A DNA stretch of 64,000 nucleotides, from assembly GCF_024362695.1 (NCBI RefSeq), contig NC_065407.1, forward strand, positions 6,386,001 to 6,450,000, in the 5' to 3' direction. This DNA comes from Pectinophora gossypiella. Its lineage: Eukaryota > Arthropoda > Insecta > Lepidoptera > Gelechiidae. Positions 42,561 to 55,085 of the stretch are shown here, piece by piece. Each line of letters starts with the position of its first letter. Positions within the stretch are counted from its first letter, which is position 1. The position numbers were made by a program, and so were the translations under genes. The notes under the pieces were generated by a model that made no database searches, was not told the origin of the DNA, and saw nothing but the letters and a program-made list of their open reading frames with translations.

Positions 42561-44395
42561 CGGAACATCCCTGTTCTGTCATGCTGCTCCATTGTGAGTA
42601 GGTGCAAAAGCAACCCAGACTTGAATGTTCACTATTTTTTAAAACCCGACCGAAAATCGAATCCGAACTTTCCGTTTTAGTGGTCAAGGTCTCTCGCCTT
42701 TACACTACACAGATCGTCATTTGTACAATAGAGATTAATAATATTGATACTTCATTACATAGACAATTCCACTGAGTGATTCAGAACAGGGGAGATTACA
42801 TCATTGGGTCATTGAGGATTAATGGACTACCATTAGTATAACAACGACCCTAGTTAACGACTCCATTTGTCACTTCACCACCTAGGATTTGTACCTATTC
42901 AGGACAGTTTGTAATAAGACGATCTGGCATAACGTAGAATTTAATCTACTCTAATACTATCAAGAGGTAAAGCTGTTGATCTGCTATATTGATTTTTTTT
43001 TGCCAATTTTTTACTATATTGTGTGTGTCCTTTTGCAATAAATAATTGATTTCTTTCTTTCTATTAAATTAGTTAGGTATCCGATTTCAAAAATTTATTC
43101 ACAAATTAGAATAGGTCTTCAAGGTGTACATAGCCTTTACATTATCTGAGTTATATCAAGCCGTTTCTAGATTTTAAGAGACATAGCTAGAATTCTGTGG
43201 GAAATGAACAGAAAATAAAAACTAAAATTGTGTTGTGTGTATTTTTGGTACGTCAAAACGAACACGAAATATGTTACATTAACATTTAATTATTTTACGA
43301 ATTTCATACAGGTTGTGAGAAGCTGCTGCAGTTTTAGGCGGATGAGACGTTCTTATGTAAAAAATTACGATTCAAAGTGTTACCTACTGAACAAAGATAT
43401 TTTTGTATTTGAATTCCTGAGATCGATCAGTTCCAAATCCCCACAGTAAATAAAATTACCATTACTTTACCACGTAAGCACCTTTTTCAAAAATCATATT
43501 CGGAACTGATTTTTGTTAACAAAACCTTGCAATACAAACAAATTTCAAACTAGGTAAAAAGTTGTCTCAATTTATACCCGGATTGAAAGAAATCAAGATT
43601 TTGTTTAAGAAAATCGGAATGTGAAGCGAGGATATGAGGCACTTAGCAAACTTCTATTTTTAATCTACACGTTAACTTAAAGTTTTCATTATGCGAAACG
43701 TTCTAGCGTTGCATATTCATTGCATGCACAAGCTGACGTCATAAACGTCGCCTTAATTCTGCAGCGAAAGAGTAGAATGCAGTAAAGAGGAAATATAACC
43801 TCTTTCGGACACGTTTTCACCATTACAGCTTCCCAAATGGTGTAGCAGGCACCCCTAGTGGTAAAATAATAATAAAAATACCTGGGACTGTAGCCAAGTT
43901 GCATGATTAGTTACGAAAAACGACAGCGACATTATGTGACATGTTAATTCCATACATATTCGATCACACTGTCGCTTTGCGTTGCTGTTTGCAACTTAGC
44001 TAAGGACCCTGTAAAACTGGCCTACAGTTACCTACTGAGCCTGGTGCCAACGCAGAATGAAAGTCATCATCGTAATTCAATCTAATAAACTCTATCTCTA
44101 TCGTGGGTTCACCAGATGTCGGAAGGTAAATTGCAGTGCAGCTACGTATTATCGCTAATATTAAGCATTGGCGACAAGTGTACCAGTCGTTGCTTACAAT
44201 ATAACCTGATGGTTTAATGCCTCGTCTAACGCGATAGTTAACACTTTATTGCACATATTCTGTAAACAAGCACGGTAAACGGCGTAAGAGATACCAAGCA
44301 AATGGCTTAGTACGTCGTATAGATGCTGCGCAGGATACTATAATTTTGAGCAAACTTTAGGACAAATTGTTAGCCGGAGTTTTACGAAATACCTC
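42561..44395. other. Non-coding stretch
   Basis: No exon recognised. TTTTGCAATAAATAATTGAT at about 43033-43052 may be another short LINE terminus with a CTTT-rich tail. Confidence 0.4.
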
Positions 44396-44499
44396 GTGTG
44401 GACCATACTCCACTCCAGTGCCGATTGGAGGAGGTGTTTGGGTTTATTAGTCCAGGACTAATGGCTTAATGTGCCTTCCGAAGCACGGACTCATTTTAT
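44396..44499 (-). mobile_element. SINE-B, partial
   Basis: Minus-strand body from the GCTTCGGAAGGCACATTAAG block to CACCTCC...GGAGTATG. Head and RTE-like tail missing. Confidence 0.65.
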
Positions 44500-44536
44500 A
44501 CGTGCGTTAAGCATACGACCTACTACTGTTTATTTC

Positions 44537-44705
44537 GTAATCATCATCTCCCTAGCACTATCTTATTTACACAGATTCCGTTTACCCAGTCTTAAGATTG
44601 GACACCAGTCCGTATCGATGATTTAGTCCGATTTTTCATCGAAACGACTGCTAGTTTGACCTTCCAAACTACGAAAGGAAAACCAGCCCAATACAGGTCA
44701 CAGAC
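44537..44705 (-). mobile_element. SINE-D, distal half
   Basis: CATCATCTCCCTAGCACTAT at the 3' end and GGAAAACCAGCCCAATACAG near the middle match the distal half of 4920-5267. Head absent. Confidence 0.65.
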
Positions 44706-45172
44706 GTCCCTAGGCACCTACTGCTAAACTACTGTTCATTTAAGTCTAAAATTACTTACCTATAAATAGAATAACAAACAACGGAGCTTATTTGAGAGCC
44801 ATCCCTTTGAATTTGTCATGTAATTTAATACAATCATTAGATGTAATTACCGGCTCCGAACAACACGGTCGCTCTGAGCCAATTAGCCTCTCTAATTAGT
44901 GAGTCGATTATGAATTTCAGGAGATACATTGTGTAGAACTGATTGAATCGAATAGGTACTAAGGTTGACAGGAATTATTTAAGTGACAGTAGTTAATTAT
45001 TATGTTGGCGTAAATTGGGATCCGTTAACAGTTAAGTGGTTTTTGAGACTTTCTGTAACTATGATGAATTGTTTATTACTATTATAGGCGTAGTTAGCAT
45101 GCGAAATGTATCCTGCGCAGCGATGTGCCGTTCCCGGGAATGTTCCCGTTGTAAAAAACTCTTCAATAGTAA
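44706..45172. other. No gene seen
   Basis: No recognised element; the open frames here have no domain. Confidence 0.45.
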
Positions 45173-45302
45173 GGACAGTCATGACCAATATCATGTACTC
45201 ACTTTAGAACCCTGTCGCACTATCATATTTGACATTCAATGAGACTGTTTAATTTGTCAAAAAAGTTAATGTAACATGGTTTCAAAGTGTATACATATTA
45301 GT
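45173..45302 (-). mobile_element. MITE family B, copy 5, right end lost
   Basis: Minus-strand copy: GACAGTCATGACCAATATCA to GTGTATACATATTAGTAC. The terminal CTCGTGACCGTA is missing. Confidence 0.75.
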
Positions 45303-45343
45303 ACATTTTCTTTTTCAAATTGCTCTTTCTTGTACTCTGGTTT

Positions 45344-45618
45344 ACATCATCATCATCTCCCTAGCAATATCCCGTTTTTCACAGGGTCCGCTTACCTAAC
45401 CTGAAGATTTTAACAGGTACGGTTTTTTACAGAAGCGACTGCCTGTTTGACCTTTGCATTTCTCGGAAATGTGGGTTTCCTCACGATGTTTTCCTTCACC
45501 GCTGAGCACGTGATAATCATTTATAATCCAAACATGAATTCGAAAACAAATTCGACAATCGTTGCTTTAGGCCTGTAGTGGATTCGAACCTGCGACCTCA
45601 AAGTAAGAGGCAAGCGTA
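45344..45618 (-). mobile_element. SINE-D, copy
   Basis: Minus strand: B box GCAGGTTCGAATCC, body GTGAAGGAAAACATCGTGAG, end GGGAGATGATGATG. The extreme 5' head (GTGGTAGCCCAG) is missing, and about 60 bp of the CCAGCCCAATACAGG segment is deleted. Confidence 0.82.
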
Positions 45619-46163
45619 CTCTGGTCTTATCTGCCTTAATGCATGCGTTTTGCGCTGTTTCACTACCGGGAACGGCACATGACCGATCCTGCCGCTATAA
45701 AGGTTCATCATTTTCATCCACCTTAAGACTCCCAACTGTACCTGTAAGTTTTTTTTTTTTGTTACTTCTGACTCTACCCAGTCCAGATTACGAGCGCGAC
45801 TTGTCTGTCTGCATTAGATATGAACAAATAGAGAAAAACAAATGAATTGTCGATGACGTAACAGAACCGATACAAAGCGCAGACAGTAAATTATGCCAGT
45901 ATCTATACCGGTACTGAGCCGCCACTTTCTGCAACCATGGTGATCAATCAACTGAACACTTGATGATTGATTTACATTTATAATAGAAACCGGTTTGAGA
46001 ATCGGGACGAGTACATGTTTAAAAGTGTCTAGTAATTGAAACTTAGGGTCGCATCATGGTGCTGATCTCGGACTTTGGGAACGTTCTCGGCAGTAAAAAG
46101 GCGAAAAACTTATGTAAAAAGAACCTTATTTGCCTAACCTTTGGGCAGATAAGACCAGAGTTC
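45619..46163. other. No gene seen
   Basis: Some short open frames (for example about 45639-45845) but no recognisable product. Confidence 0.45.
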
Positions 46164-46172
46164 AGTAAAGAA

Positions 46173-46491
46173 CAGTAAGTGGTTTGAGTGCTGGACTCAC
46201 GATCTGGAGGTCCCGGATTCAAATCCCGGTGGGGACATATCACAAAAATCACTTTGTGATCCCTGGTTTGGTTAGGACATTACAGGCTGATCACCTAATT
46301 GTCCGAAAGTAAGATGATCCGTGCTTCGAAAGGCACGTTAAGCTGTTGGTCCCGGTAACTACTTACTGATGTAAGTAAGTAGTCGTTAAATGAGCCATGT
46401 CAGGGGCCTTTGGCGGCTCAATAGTAACCCTGATACCAGGGTTGATGGGGTTGGTAATCCACCTCACAACCCACACGATAGAAGAAGAAGA
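46173..46491 (+). mobile_element. SINE-A, copy 4, with TSD
   Basis: A shortened head (GTGGTTTGAGTGCTGGACTC), B box GGATTCAAATCCC (two changes), complete body and (GAA)n tail. Flanked by AGTAAAGAA at 46164-46172 and 46492-46500 (9 bp, perfect). The mutated B box suggests it is transcriptionally weak. Confidence 0.88.
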
Positions 46492-46500
46492 AGTAAAGAA

Positions 46501-47837
46501 TAATTTGAAAAAGAAAAGCAATCTTACTATTCCAAAACTTTTGCAAAAGGAACATTCTCACTTTGGAAACATTTCCGGCCACGGAACGTCATTAGTCGCA
46601 TCACATCCAATGCGACGTAGCAACAGCGTTGCTGATGCTAAACTATCCACCGGGAAACTTATTGGAACTGCCGCACATGCGTTGTTAACATTTTGTTTGT
46701 GGTGCGGCGTTGCAGCCAAATATGTAACTCCCTACCCCGACACATACATTCATTCCTACATCATTACATACGCTATGAATCTCCACTGGGTTAGGCAGGT
46801 CCACAATTCATTATTTTATTTTATTAAGGATAAAAAACAGTTATACAATAGGTAATACTTAAGATAATATTAGCCTAAGTTACAACGAAATGTATAACCA
46901 ACTGGGATATCCACATATTAATATAATCGAAGTGGTAAATAGTGAGTCTACTACAGTGAGTTTAGACGGAAGCATGCACTCGTACACCATAACAACCGAA
47001 AAATAATAATATTATGAGCTTGAAAGTTTTTGAAACTGGATGATTAGATACACCTTCGCACAGAAACCACTGAATGGGCATAATGAGACTATGCACTAAT
47101 ATACATAGTATAAATTCCTGAATAACACATCAAAAGTAACAAAAAAAAAAGAAACTAAACTACGAAAAATAATGAACAAGGATACGTTGCGGCCGCTAGT
47201 AAATACGTATTTATGTTGATAATAATCTTTCCTGAATCTCTTTTCTAAATCTATACTCGGAAAGCGCACATTACACAAAGCGATTCGTCATAATGCATCT
47301 TGTTGTAAGTTTTAAACTCATGGATATGTGAAACGTCGTACTCCCAAATAATAAAATCATGGGCAGATGGGGGTCTTCTCTACGGAGATAGGTTGTCTGC
47401 GACCTGGTGACCCCCCCTTCCCCCTTGCCCCTGATATAAAAGCTAGATCCGCTCCTAAATACAATTACAACCCAAATAGCTATTTCTTTCTATATTTCTA
47501 TTTACTAAACCAGACAACCCTATTCTTACACTTACTAACTGGACTATTATCGGCCGTATACAATTAATCATTGAAACAATACTAGTAAATTAGTCATACG
47601 GTTATAAATGCAATTTCATAACGAATGAAATCCATTATACCCTCAGTATAATCTGAGTATAGTGGTACGATTGATAAATATATGTACTTATATTTAGTTG
47701 TATATTAATATTAATAAAATAGCGTGCTAAAATTACTATAATCAAATACAAATGTTACCTAATATGAAAAAAGTAACATTAGATAAATAGTGATGCTTGT
47801 TATTTTTTTATATTTATTTTCCACACATAACATACAT
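46501..47837. other. Non-coding stretch
   Basis: No supported exon. The open frame running out of the SINE at 46397-46855 is not considered a gene. Confidence 0.45.
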
Positions 47838-48007
47838 AAACAGCCTATATACGTCTCACTACTGGGCACAGGCCTCCTCTCAATCAACCGGAGGGGGTAT
47901 GGGGCATACTCCACCGCGCTGCTCCACTGCGGGTTGGTGGAGGTGTTTTAACGGCTAATAGCCGGGATTAACGGCCTAACGTGCCATCCGAATCACGGAA
48001 TGATCTT
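47838..48007 (-). mobile_element. SINE-B, 3' half
   Basis: Minus strand: CACCTCCACCAACCCGCAGT, then CCGGTTGATTGAGAGGAGGC and GCCCAGTAGTGAGACGTATA, the RTE-like end. Head missing. Confidence 0.8.
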
Positions 48008-48009
48008 AT

Positions 48010-48800
48010 TTACAATACTTTGTCACTTATAACGTTAGGGTAAGGATTCTGCAACCGTTTTCCTACGACCGATTCGCCATTGGACAATCCGTCGACAGAA
48101 CGATACATTTAATTCCGTTTCACCAGCAGAGTCTTTAGCCTATAGATATTTTGTCGTCAGAAACTTCGGTCTTAGGAGAACGGTTGCAGAATCTAGGATA
48201 CGTTATGAGAGCTTATACAGTCTAGTCAAGATCACACTGCATGCCTGCCTATTAGTGTAGTAAAATGAGGGCCGGGACACATTGAACCGAGTTTTATACG
48301 TTGGCCAGACAGACGCAATAAATTAACCATTTATTGGCACTATCTCAGAAGAATAATGAAGTACTTACTTATAAAGAACATTTATTTATCAATCTAATAG
48401 ACACCGGAATGTGATTCGAAGAAACGATTAAGTACATCCTTAACTCTTGCATTTACATTTCTGTTGGACTGGGTGTAAATAGAAGACGTAGATTTCATTC
48501 AAACCTTAATGGCGCTGCGGTAAATAATTCCTTGGTCTTCTTACGTTCTTTCTTTACTATGCATCTTCACTTAGTTTTTACATCACCAGCAGCCGTATTG
48601 CAGGCGTGATGCAACAATAACACGCCTCCATCAATGAACAAAAGCTTAAAGCAGCTTATACGTAGTTCTACGCAGATAAACCACACCTTTAGTAGAAGCG
48701 AAGCCCACGTTATCGGCACCACAATATGTGTTCGCTGATGGTGGAGTGTATGGAGAGAGTGCTTGGCTTTTTTGCGAGAAGATTTACTTATGATTTACTC
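48010..48800. other. No gene seen
   Basis: AT-rich sequence without recognised features. Confidence 0.5.
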
Positions 48801-48937
48801 TTACTATTACTGACTGATGTAAGAAAGTCGTCGTTACGTTGAGTCATGTCAGGGGCCTTTGACGGCTCAATAGTACCCCTGACACCAGGGTTGATGGGGT
48901 TGGTAATCCACCTCACAACCCACACGATAAAAGAAAG
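48801..48937 (+). mobile_element. SINE-A, 3' half
   Basis: TTACTGACTGATGTAAGAAA to CTCACAACCCACACGATAAA; head missing. Confidence 0.8.
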
Positions 48938-49388
48938 ATTTATTTTTGTATTATTCTTTTTTGTGTGATACTTTTGCTTTTAATTTTATAATTGTGTTTT
49001 TTTAGTATTTTCATGTTATTTACAGTCGTATTTGTCTTTGCATTCTTATTTTATTTTATATATTAGTCTTTTATATTGTTTTCTCGTCATACAGCGTATA
49101 ATAAATAAATAAATAATATCATTGCAAAGCGCCTACCATACCACGAATGCAGAACTATAGAACGTATTAAGGGCTCGTTTCTCAGCTATTTCAACTATGA
49201 ATTCAGTATGCAATGCGCTCCACGTAGGCCATTGATATGTGGACGTGAACTTTATACTAAAGCGCACCTGTTATTGGCTTAAAAAAGTATTGTAGTTGCT
49301 TCTGTGAAGCCTTCATCCGATATATTTATTGTGAATCCAAAGATATTGAGCCTAAACGTATGTTTTTTATTCTCCAATAGTACACTCT

Positions 49389-49673
49389 CCGAACGGCCTC
49401 CGTGGTCCAGTGGTTGAGCGTCGGGCTCACGATCCGGAGGCCCCGGGTTCGAATCCCGGTGGGGACATATCACAAAAATCACTTTGTGATCCCTAGTTTG
49501 GTTAGGACATTACAAGCTCATCACCTCATTGTCCGAAAGTAAGATGATCCGTGCTTCAGAAGGCACGTTAAGCCGTTGGTCCCGGTTACTGTTTACTGGC
49601 GGCTCAATAGTAATCCTGACACCAGGGTTGATGAGGTTGGTAATGCACCTCTCAACCCACACGATTGAAGAAG
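49389..49673 (+). mobile_element. SINE-A, copy with TSD
   Basis: Best-preserved head in the window (GGTCCAGTGGTTGAGCGTCG and CCCGGGTTCGAATCCCGG). The segment between GTTACT and GGCGGCTCAA is shorter than in other copies by about 50 bp. Perfect 10-bp flanking duplication AGTACACTCT at 49379-49388 and 49674-49683. A young insertion. Confidence 0.92.
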
Positions 49674-49689
49674 AGTACACTCTTTTACA

Positions 49690-51229
49690 TTCACTAAATC
49701 GTTAATACGAGATCAACATAATTTATTTTAAAAATATTATAAATGATATATAAGTATGTTTATATTTGTCGAAGAGAAAATATTTTATAAACAATAATAA
49801 TAAATCACATTGCATAACAAGAGTAATCAAAACATAAACTTTTGAGTCATATTCATTAGTACTATCTGCGGCTATGTACGTATAACCTATAAATGAATAT
49901 AAATATGACTTGTGCGACGAAGTTGCTTTTAGAGAATCGCATAGCCTTTTTATCTTCACTGAAATTTAGTGCGTACACTACGTTTTATATGAAAACATAA
50001 CGTTATATTAAACGACTTTTGGTTTCGATAAAGACACCATATTTATGGCCACTAACGTTTTACATCTGACTCATAGCCATAAAATTGAGCAGAGTCGTCG
50101 CGAAATTTCTTCCATTATTACCCCTTACCTTCGGTCTGCTTGTCCTGCTTAGCTAATATTTACCACATCTATGTGTATAACCATATATACAGAGTATTAT
50201 TTTAATACGCAGGCGAGTAGTAAAGGAGCTTTACCAAATAAATATAAGAACGCGCGCTATCACTAAGGCCGCGTTTATAGAGACACGGCGCGTTGCGCGG
50301 GACGATAAGCAGCGCGACGCGCGGTATAATCAAACACAAGACTATGTATAAAAGTATTCACAAAGAAGCGTTATCGCTACGTACATTTGATTGATATGCA
50401 ACGACGGCGACACACGGCCACGCTATAAACGTTGTAACTTTTTAACTACAATGTTGACATGCAAAACTTACATCTTTGAAGTTGCTTGTTACTTGTATGC
50501 TATATGGCCAATTCCCAATTGTGTGATACATTTCCTAAAGTCCCCAAATACCTACTTAACCTTAATTCCATAAACAGTATACAGTTTGTCAGTTTAGTCC
50601 GTCCAGTGATCTTTTGTATAAAGCTATCATACTGCTAACTAATCTGTATATTCAGCAGCGGATATAAGCCAGCTTAACAACTTTATTGGTATAATGATAT
50701 CTCTTTATCATCGTCCGGACAATAAGCTCCTCCCACGCAGACCTGCTAGGGTCTAGATTGGACCTGATATATGCTTATTTAATACTAGGTCCTAAATAGT
50801 GGCCAATTTTACACCCACGACAGGGCATACAACTTCCTTTGCCTTGCAATGTGTGTGGATGAGTTAGTTATACGCTGCCGATTATGGCAGATTTTTTTTT
50901 TATTCTATTTTAGTCTAACAGCACTAAAAAAAGGACGGCAGTCCTTCACTTATGAAGAGTGCAAAAACAAGAGTGCAAAGAAATAAAGCTAGTTTTGAGA
51001 ACTTACAATTAAGTTGGTGTCTTCATTTGCAGGTATCGGCAACATTATGTTCAAGAACCTAAATCAGTACTAAAATTAGTCAAAAAACAACTTGTAAAAG
51101 AAAGAAAATATTTATTAATTTTATTATAAAAGGACGCCATACACAGTAACAATACAACATTTTCCCTTACACAAAATGTCAATTATTATTAAAATTAACA
51201 ATGAAGCTGCTTTATTGTCGTCTGGTTTG
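49690..51229. other. Mostly featureless stretch with a CG-rich island
   Basis: At about 50266-50435 a CG-rich run (GGCGCGTTGCGCGGGACGAT) lies between GCCGCGTTTATAG and GGCCACGCTATAAACG, which are roughly inverted. This resembles a small MITE with short TIRs; I am not certain. The rest shows nothing. Confidence 0.4.
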
Positions 51230-51262
51230 GTAACTTGTAGCTCTGCATACCCTATTAGTTTT
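51230..51262 (-). repeat. Repeat R2, short inverted fragment
   Basis: TTGTAGCTCTGCATACCCTA mirrors the R2 core GGGGTGGGCAGAGCCACAAG. Confidence 0.45.
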
Positions 51263-51441
51263 CTGTCGTAACTATTGTTAGTCTATGTATGTGCCTTTGT
51301 ACCTTATTATGTGTCTACATGGTACAAAATGCGCTTTCGTATAATTTCGGTGCTCTGCTGCTAACTCTGGCATATTGATCTGCATCTAGTTCCCGCCGCC
51401 GGGATTATACTAATACTAGACCGATAAACACCGGGATTTGG

Positions 51442-51598
51442 TACGGTCACGAGTATTAATATGTATACACATTGATACCATGTCACATTAACTTTTTTGA
51501 CAAATTAAACCGTAAGTCTCTTTAAATGTTAAATATACACACCACGACAGGGTTCTAAAGTGGGTACATGATATTACTCATGACTGTACTATGCGATG
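51442..51598 (+). mobile_element. MITE family B, copy 4
   Basis: TACGGTCACGAGTATTAATA to ACTCATGACTGTA, with more substitutions than other copies and about 10 bp longer. Confidence 0.82.
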
Positions 51599-51644
51599 TA
51601 GAGCGTGATATGTTTTAAGTGTAAAATAACTTAAGTACAGAAAA

Positions 51645-51690
51645 TTCCCGCGTGCGATGCCTAACGGGGTGCGCAGAGCCATAAGTAATC
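51645..51690 (+). repeat. Repeat R2, short fragment
   Basis: CTAACGGGGTGCGCAGAGCC followed by ATAAGTAATCAAAAGAC, parallel to the R2 core. Confidence 0.45.
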
Positions 51691-51699
51691 AAAAGACAA

Positions 51700-52130
51700 A
51701 ATGAGCCTTATCAAAAGATGTTTTAAGACGTATGTGATGAGTCGTATTTATATTTTTTTAAACATAGCTATAGGTAAAAAAATCCAGTTCAAAGGGTTGA
51801 ATAATAAAATTAGAAGAAAAGAAAAATTTTAGAAAAGAAAGAATTTTAGTCAAGAAAGCAGTTTACACCTCTAAACTATAGGTACGCATTTTTTCAATGT
51901 TTTTCTTAACAACCATGCAAGGTATTCGATGTATTTCAACCCCACAGGTTAAACAACAGCCAAGTCGAAATACTCAGCAATTCTTCACTGTTAAGTAGTG
52001 TAATAAAATTCACGAAGCATCCTCAAGCACTAGTGTAATGGGAATTTTTACTTTAGCACTTAAATGTGCAATAACGTTTAAATTCTTTTCTTGCCGGCCA
52101 AGTACTTAAGGCTTTACTTTTGCTTTTTTT
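51700..52130. other. No gene seen
   Basis: AT-rich sequence without recognised features. Confidence 0.5.
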
Positions 52131-52132
52131 TT

Positions 52133-52232
52133 CGTCATCATCTCCCTAGCGTTTTTATTCCGTTTTCACGGGGTCGCTAACCTAACTTGAATAAAGGCTT
52201 GGTTTTTACAGACGTGACTGCTAGTAACCTAG
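52133..52232 (-). mobile_element. SINE-D, 3' end fragment
   Basis: CATCATCTCCCTAGCGTTTT and TTTTTACAGACGTGACTGCT match the distal end of SINE-D. Confidence 0.65.
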
Positions 52233-52441
52233 AAATGATTGGTTAGGTCACCATCATGACATGCAATAGAATCCAAAAACTTTGATTTAATTTGATTTGC
52301 CTCAGACAGTATTTATTAGTGGACTGTATATAATGGGGAGTCAATGGATGGCTCAAAAATACAAGTGTATTGTCATTCAAGACATTTGTATACGATACGA
52401 TATTATACTTAAAGAGTTTACACAGATAATAACGTAAAATT

Positions 52442-52770
52442 CTACTTCTTCTATCGTGTGAGTTGTGAGGTGGATTACCAGCCCCATCAACCTTGGTGTC
52501 AGGGTTACTATTGAGCCGCCAAAGGACCCTAACATGGTTCATGTAACGACTACTAACTTACTTCAGTAAGCAGTAACCGGGACCAACGGCTTAACGTGCC
52601 TTCTGAAGTACAGATCATCTTTCTTACGGACAATCAGGTGACCAGCCTGTAATGTTCTATAACCAAACTAGGGATCACAAAGTAATTTTCGTGATGTGTC
52701 CCCACCGGGATTTGAACCCGGGTTCCGGATCGTGAGTCCAACGCTCAAACCACTGCACCACGGAGGCCGT
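52442..52770 (-). mobile_element. SINE-A, inverted copy
   Basis: Minus strand: head CGGCCTCCGTGGTGCAGTGG, B box GGGTTCAAATCCCGG, body, (GAA) tail. Flanks contain TAAAATTCT and TAAAGTTCT, a possible 9-bp duplication with one change. Confidence 0.87.
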
Positions 52771-52802
52771 AAAGTTCTTCATAACTTGTTTTAAGCTGGA
52801 AT

Positions 52803-52818
52803 GGGGGGGGGGGGGGGG
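52803..52818 (+). repeat. G16 homopolymer
   Basis: A run of 16 G lies 30 bp from the head of an inverted SINE-A. Exact length may be a sequencing or assembly artefact. Confidence 0.8.
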
Positions 52819-53504
52819 CTTGAGCGCAATCTGTGGGAAGTTTAGCTCTACGAGAAAGTTCAAAGAAAAATTGTTGAGCTTTTCCAGATTTCCTCGAAAG
52901 GGCATTGTTTTAAAAGGACTGTTTATTTGTTGTGTTGTCCGAGAAGACGTCTGTAGGAGCCACTCGGGAATACTATTTATATCTTGGTTTTTCTTTTGTG
53001 AAATGTTAAGCTGTTTAATTGAATTGCTTCAGGCTACTAAGAGAATGTCGCATAATATTTAACAATTCGGTTGAACAAATTAAGCCACTTTTCCTTCAAT
53101 TAATTTGCATTTAAGAAGAATTATAGCCTAAATGTTGAAGTGGGTAGTTTAGTTTTGGATAATGGAAAATCGAAGAAAATATCTTCGATAGTAATTTTGC
53201 GAAGATATCATATTAATAAGGTGTTATCTGAGAAAAAAGCTTATTACTACATCTTGTTAACAAAATGTTTGTGTGTGCCAAAGGTTACGTCCCAGCAAAG
53301 TCACTACGGTTGAACAGCGGTCAAGAAACAAAAGATTTTTATTACAAATTGTTTTGTGTCTTAGTATAAATATGAATAAGTATGTAGGTCGGACAGGCAG
53401 GTTGTCTGTGTATAAAAAAATACCTACATATATTTTATTTAAACTGAATTTATAATGTCGATGACTTCTAGATACCCGAGATGATTAACTTATCATTTAG
53501 GGTT
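52819..53504. other. No gene seen
   Basis: AT-rich sequence without recognised features. Confidence 0.5.
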
Positions 53505-53775
53505 CCGTACCTGAGAGGGAAAACTAAACCCTTACATAATTACTTACTTATTTTTTTACCCGACTGTGGTGAAGCCAAAAGGAGGGTTATGAGTTTAAAC
53601 GCTAAGACCGCTGATATTTAAGAAATAGCCATGATCGTATGCTAAACTGTCCCAAGAATTCTACGGCAGACGACCTGTCTGCTGACTCAAACATCATTAC
53701 CCTATACGGAAGAATTTCGGAGACATATTTTCTTCTTTCATACTTTTTACAGCGCAATTTTTCCGTAGTCGGGTT
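53505..53775. repeat. Dispersed repeat remnants
   Basis: TAGGGTTCCGTACCTGAGAG resembles the border of the 9070-9690 repeat. TTTTACCCGACTGTGGTGAA to GTAGTCGGGTTTTAG forms a second, possibly inverted-ended unit I recall from moth genomes. Confidence 0.4.
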
Positions 53776-53810
53776 TTAGTTTTTAAACTTATATTTGTAT
53801 ATAATGTACA

Positions 53811-53953
53811 ATCAAAATCATTTACTTAACATAATTATTATAGATAAAATTGTTGAAGTTCAATTTAACATTCTTGAATCTACGTCATTTCCCAAGGTGT
53901 TATGGCTGAGGAGAAGAAATGACAAGAAACTGCAACGGCAACACATCTTTTAA
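53811..53953 (+). repeat. Dispersed repeat family R4, copy 3
   Basis: ATCTACGTCATTTCCCAAGG and GTTATGGCTGAGGAGAAGAA, then CAAGAAACTGCAACGGCAAC, in the same order as 22793-22950. Confidence 0.68.
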
Positions 53954-54354
53954 ATCAATGTAGGTTTACATTACAAGTTATTTAATAACTAGAGGAACAC
54001 ATTCAATACCAGACATTTGTATCATTTAGGTAATCATTAATCTTATAATAATCTTTTTTACATAAAGTAAGCTTCACATGAGCTTTAAATTCATTTTCTT
54101 ATATAGGTATATAATATTTGATCAATATTTCTTATTACTATTAATATTCAAGGACACGTCATACCTACTAGCTTTATCAAGATCGTATACGCATACTTGT
54201 GTTCAAGTGCAAAAATAGTTGTACCTTGAGACTTCACAACAAAACATGATCATTACGTTACCAATCAGATGTAGATTGAATTGATACGGTCAATGAAAAG
54301 GTACGTCTATATGACTCGCGAACTATAGTTCTTTTGAAAGACAAGACACGTACT

Positions 54355-54695
54355 TTTTTTTTTGACGTGACTTATTGTAGATTTGCCGCAGATGGCATTA
54401 ACTACTTGGCCGAACAAATGGGGAGCGCTGAAGGCTCTCACCCGGTACAACGTTTAAGACAACAGGCCTGCCAGTTGGGCGCGAACCTCGGCTCAGGGCG
54501 TCGTCTGAAAGGAAAAATATTTGAAAGAATTAATCGGCCCTAGTGGGTCGATAGCGATAAGCGCTGAATGAGGGAAATCGTCGACCACGCCGGCGGGGTC
54601 GGTATCGGGGACCTGAAGTGTTTGGTGTCGCGAGCTGATTGGCTGCCTCTATGGCTAGAGTAATCGGGTCGTCGGGATCGTATATTACGTCCTTC
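54355..54695 (-). mobile_element. LINE family J, 341-bp copy with 15-bp TSD
   Basis: The T-rich start is the A tail on the minus strand. The rest extends into the RT C-terminal codons. The perfect duplication GACAAGACACGTACT lies at 54340-54354 and 54696-54710, the longest in the window. About 9 bases are missing in the AGGCCTGAGGGTGCCCAG segment. Confidence 0.93.
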
Positions 54696-54932
54696 GACAA
54701 GACACGTACTGAAACGAGTTAGACTTTTGCTAATGAACTGATTGCTATTTCCTAAATATACTCGCACTTTGTGATGTCATTACATTACAAGACAATAAAA
54801 AAATATGTTTTGTACTGTTGTGTGGCGACACAGCTTAACATACTTACTATTTGGCAAATACCTAAACCTTACACACAGTTTAAGTCCCCTAGAAGGCGCC
54901 ACATTGAATTTAGCGTGACGTCACATAGCCTA

Positions 54933-55085
54933 TATCATCATCATCAGCCGTACGACGCCCACTGCTGGGCATAGGCCTCCCCCAAGGATCTCCACGACGA
55001 TCGGTCCTGTGCTGCCCGCATCCAGCGGCTTCCCGCGACCTTCACCAGATCGTCGGTGCACCTTGTAGCCTGTAACCACCGGACA
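54933..55085 (-). mobile_element. RTE-type LINE 3' end
   Basis: Minus strand ends CCTTGGGGGAGGCCTATGCC, CAGCAGTGGGCGTCGTACGG, CTGATGATGATGA. Upstream it keeps GGTGAAGGTCGCGGGAAGCC, part of the coding end of such elements. 5'-truncated. Confidence 0.78.

Noticed and set aside
46397..46855. 152-codon open frame (+)
   Set aside because: Its first third is SINE-A sequence including the tail. The rest has no domain or coding bias. Chance read-through from a repeat.
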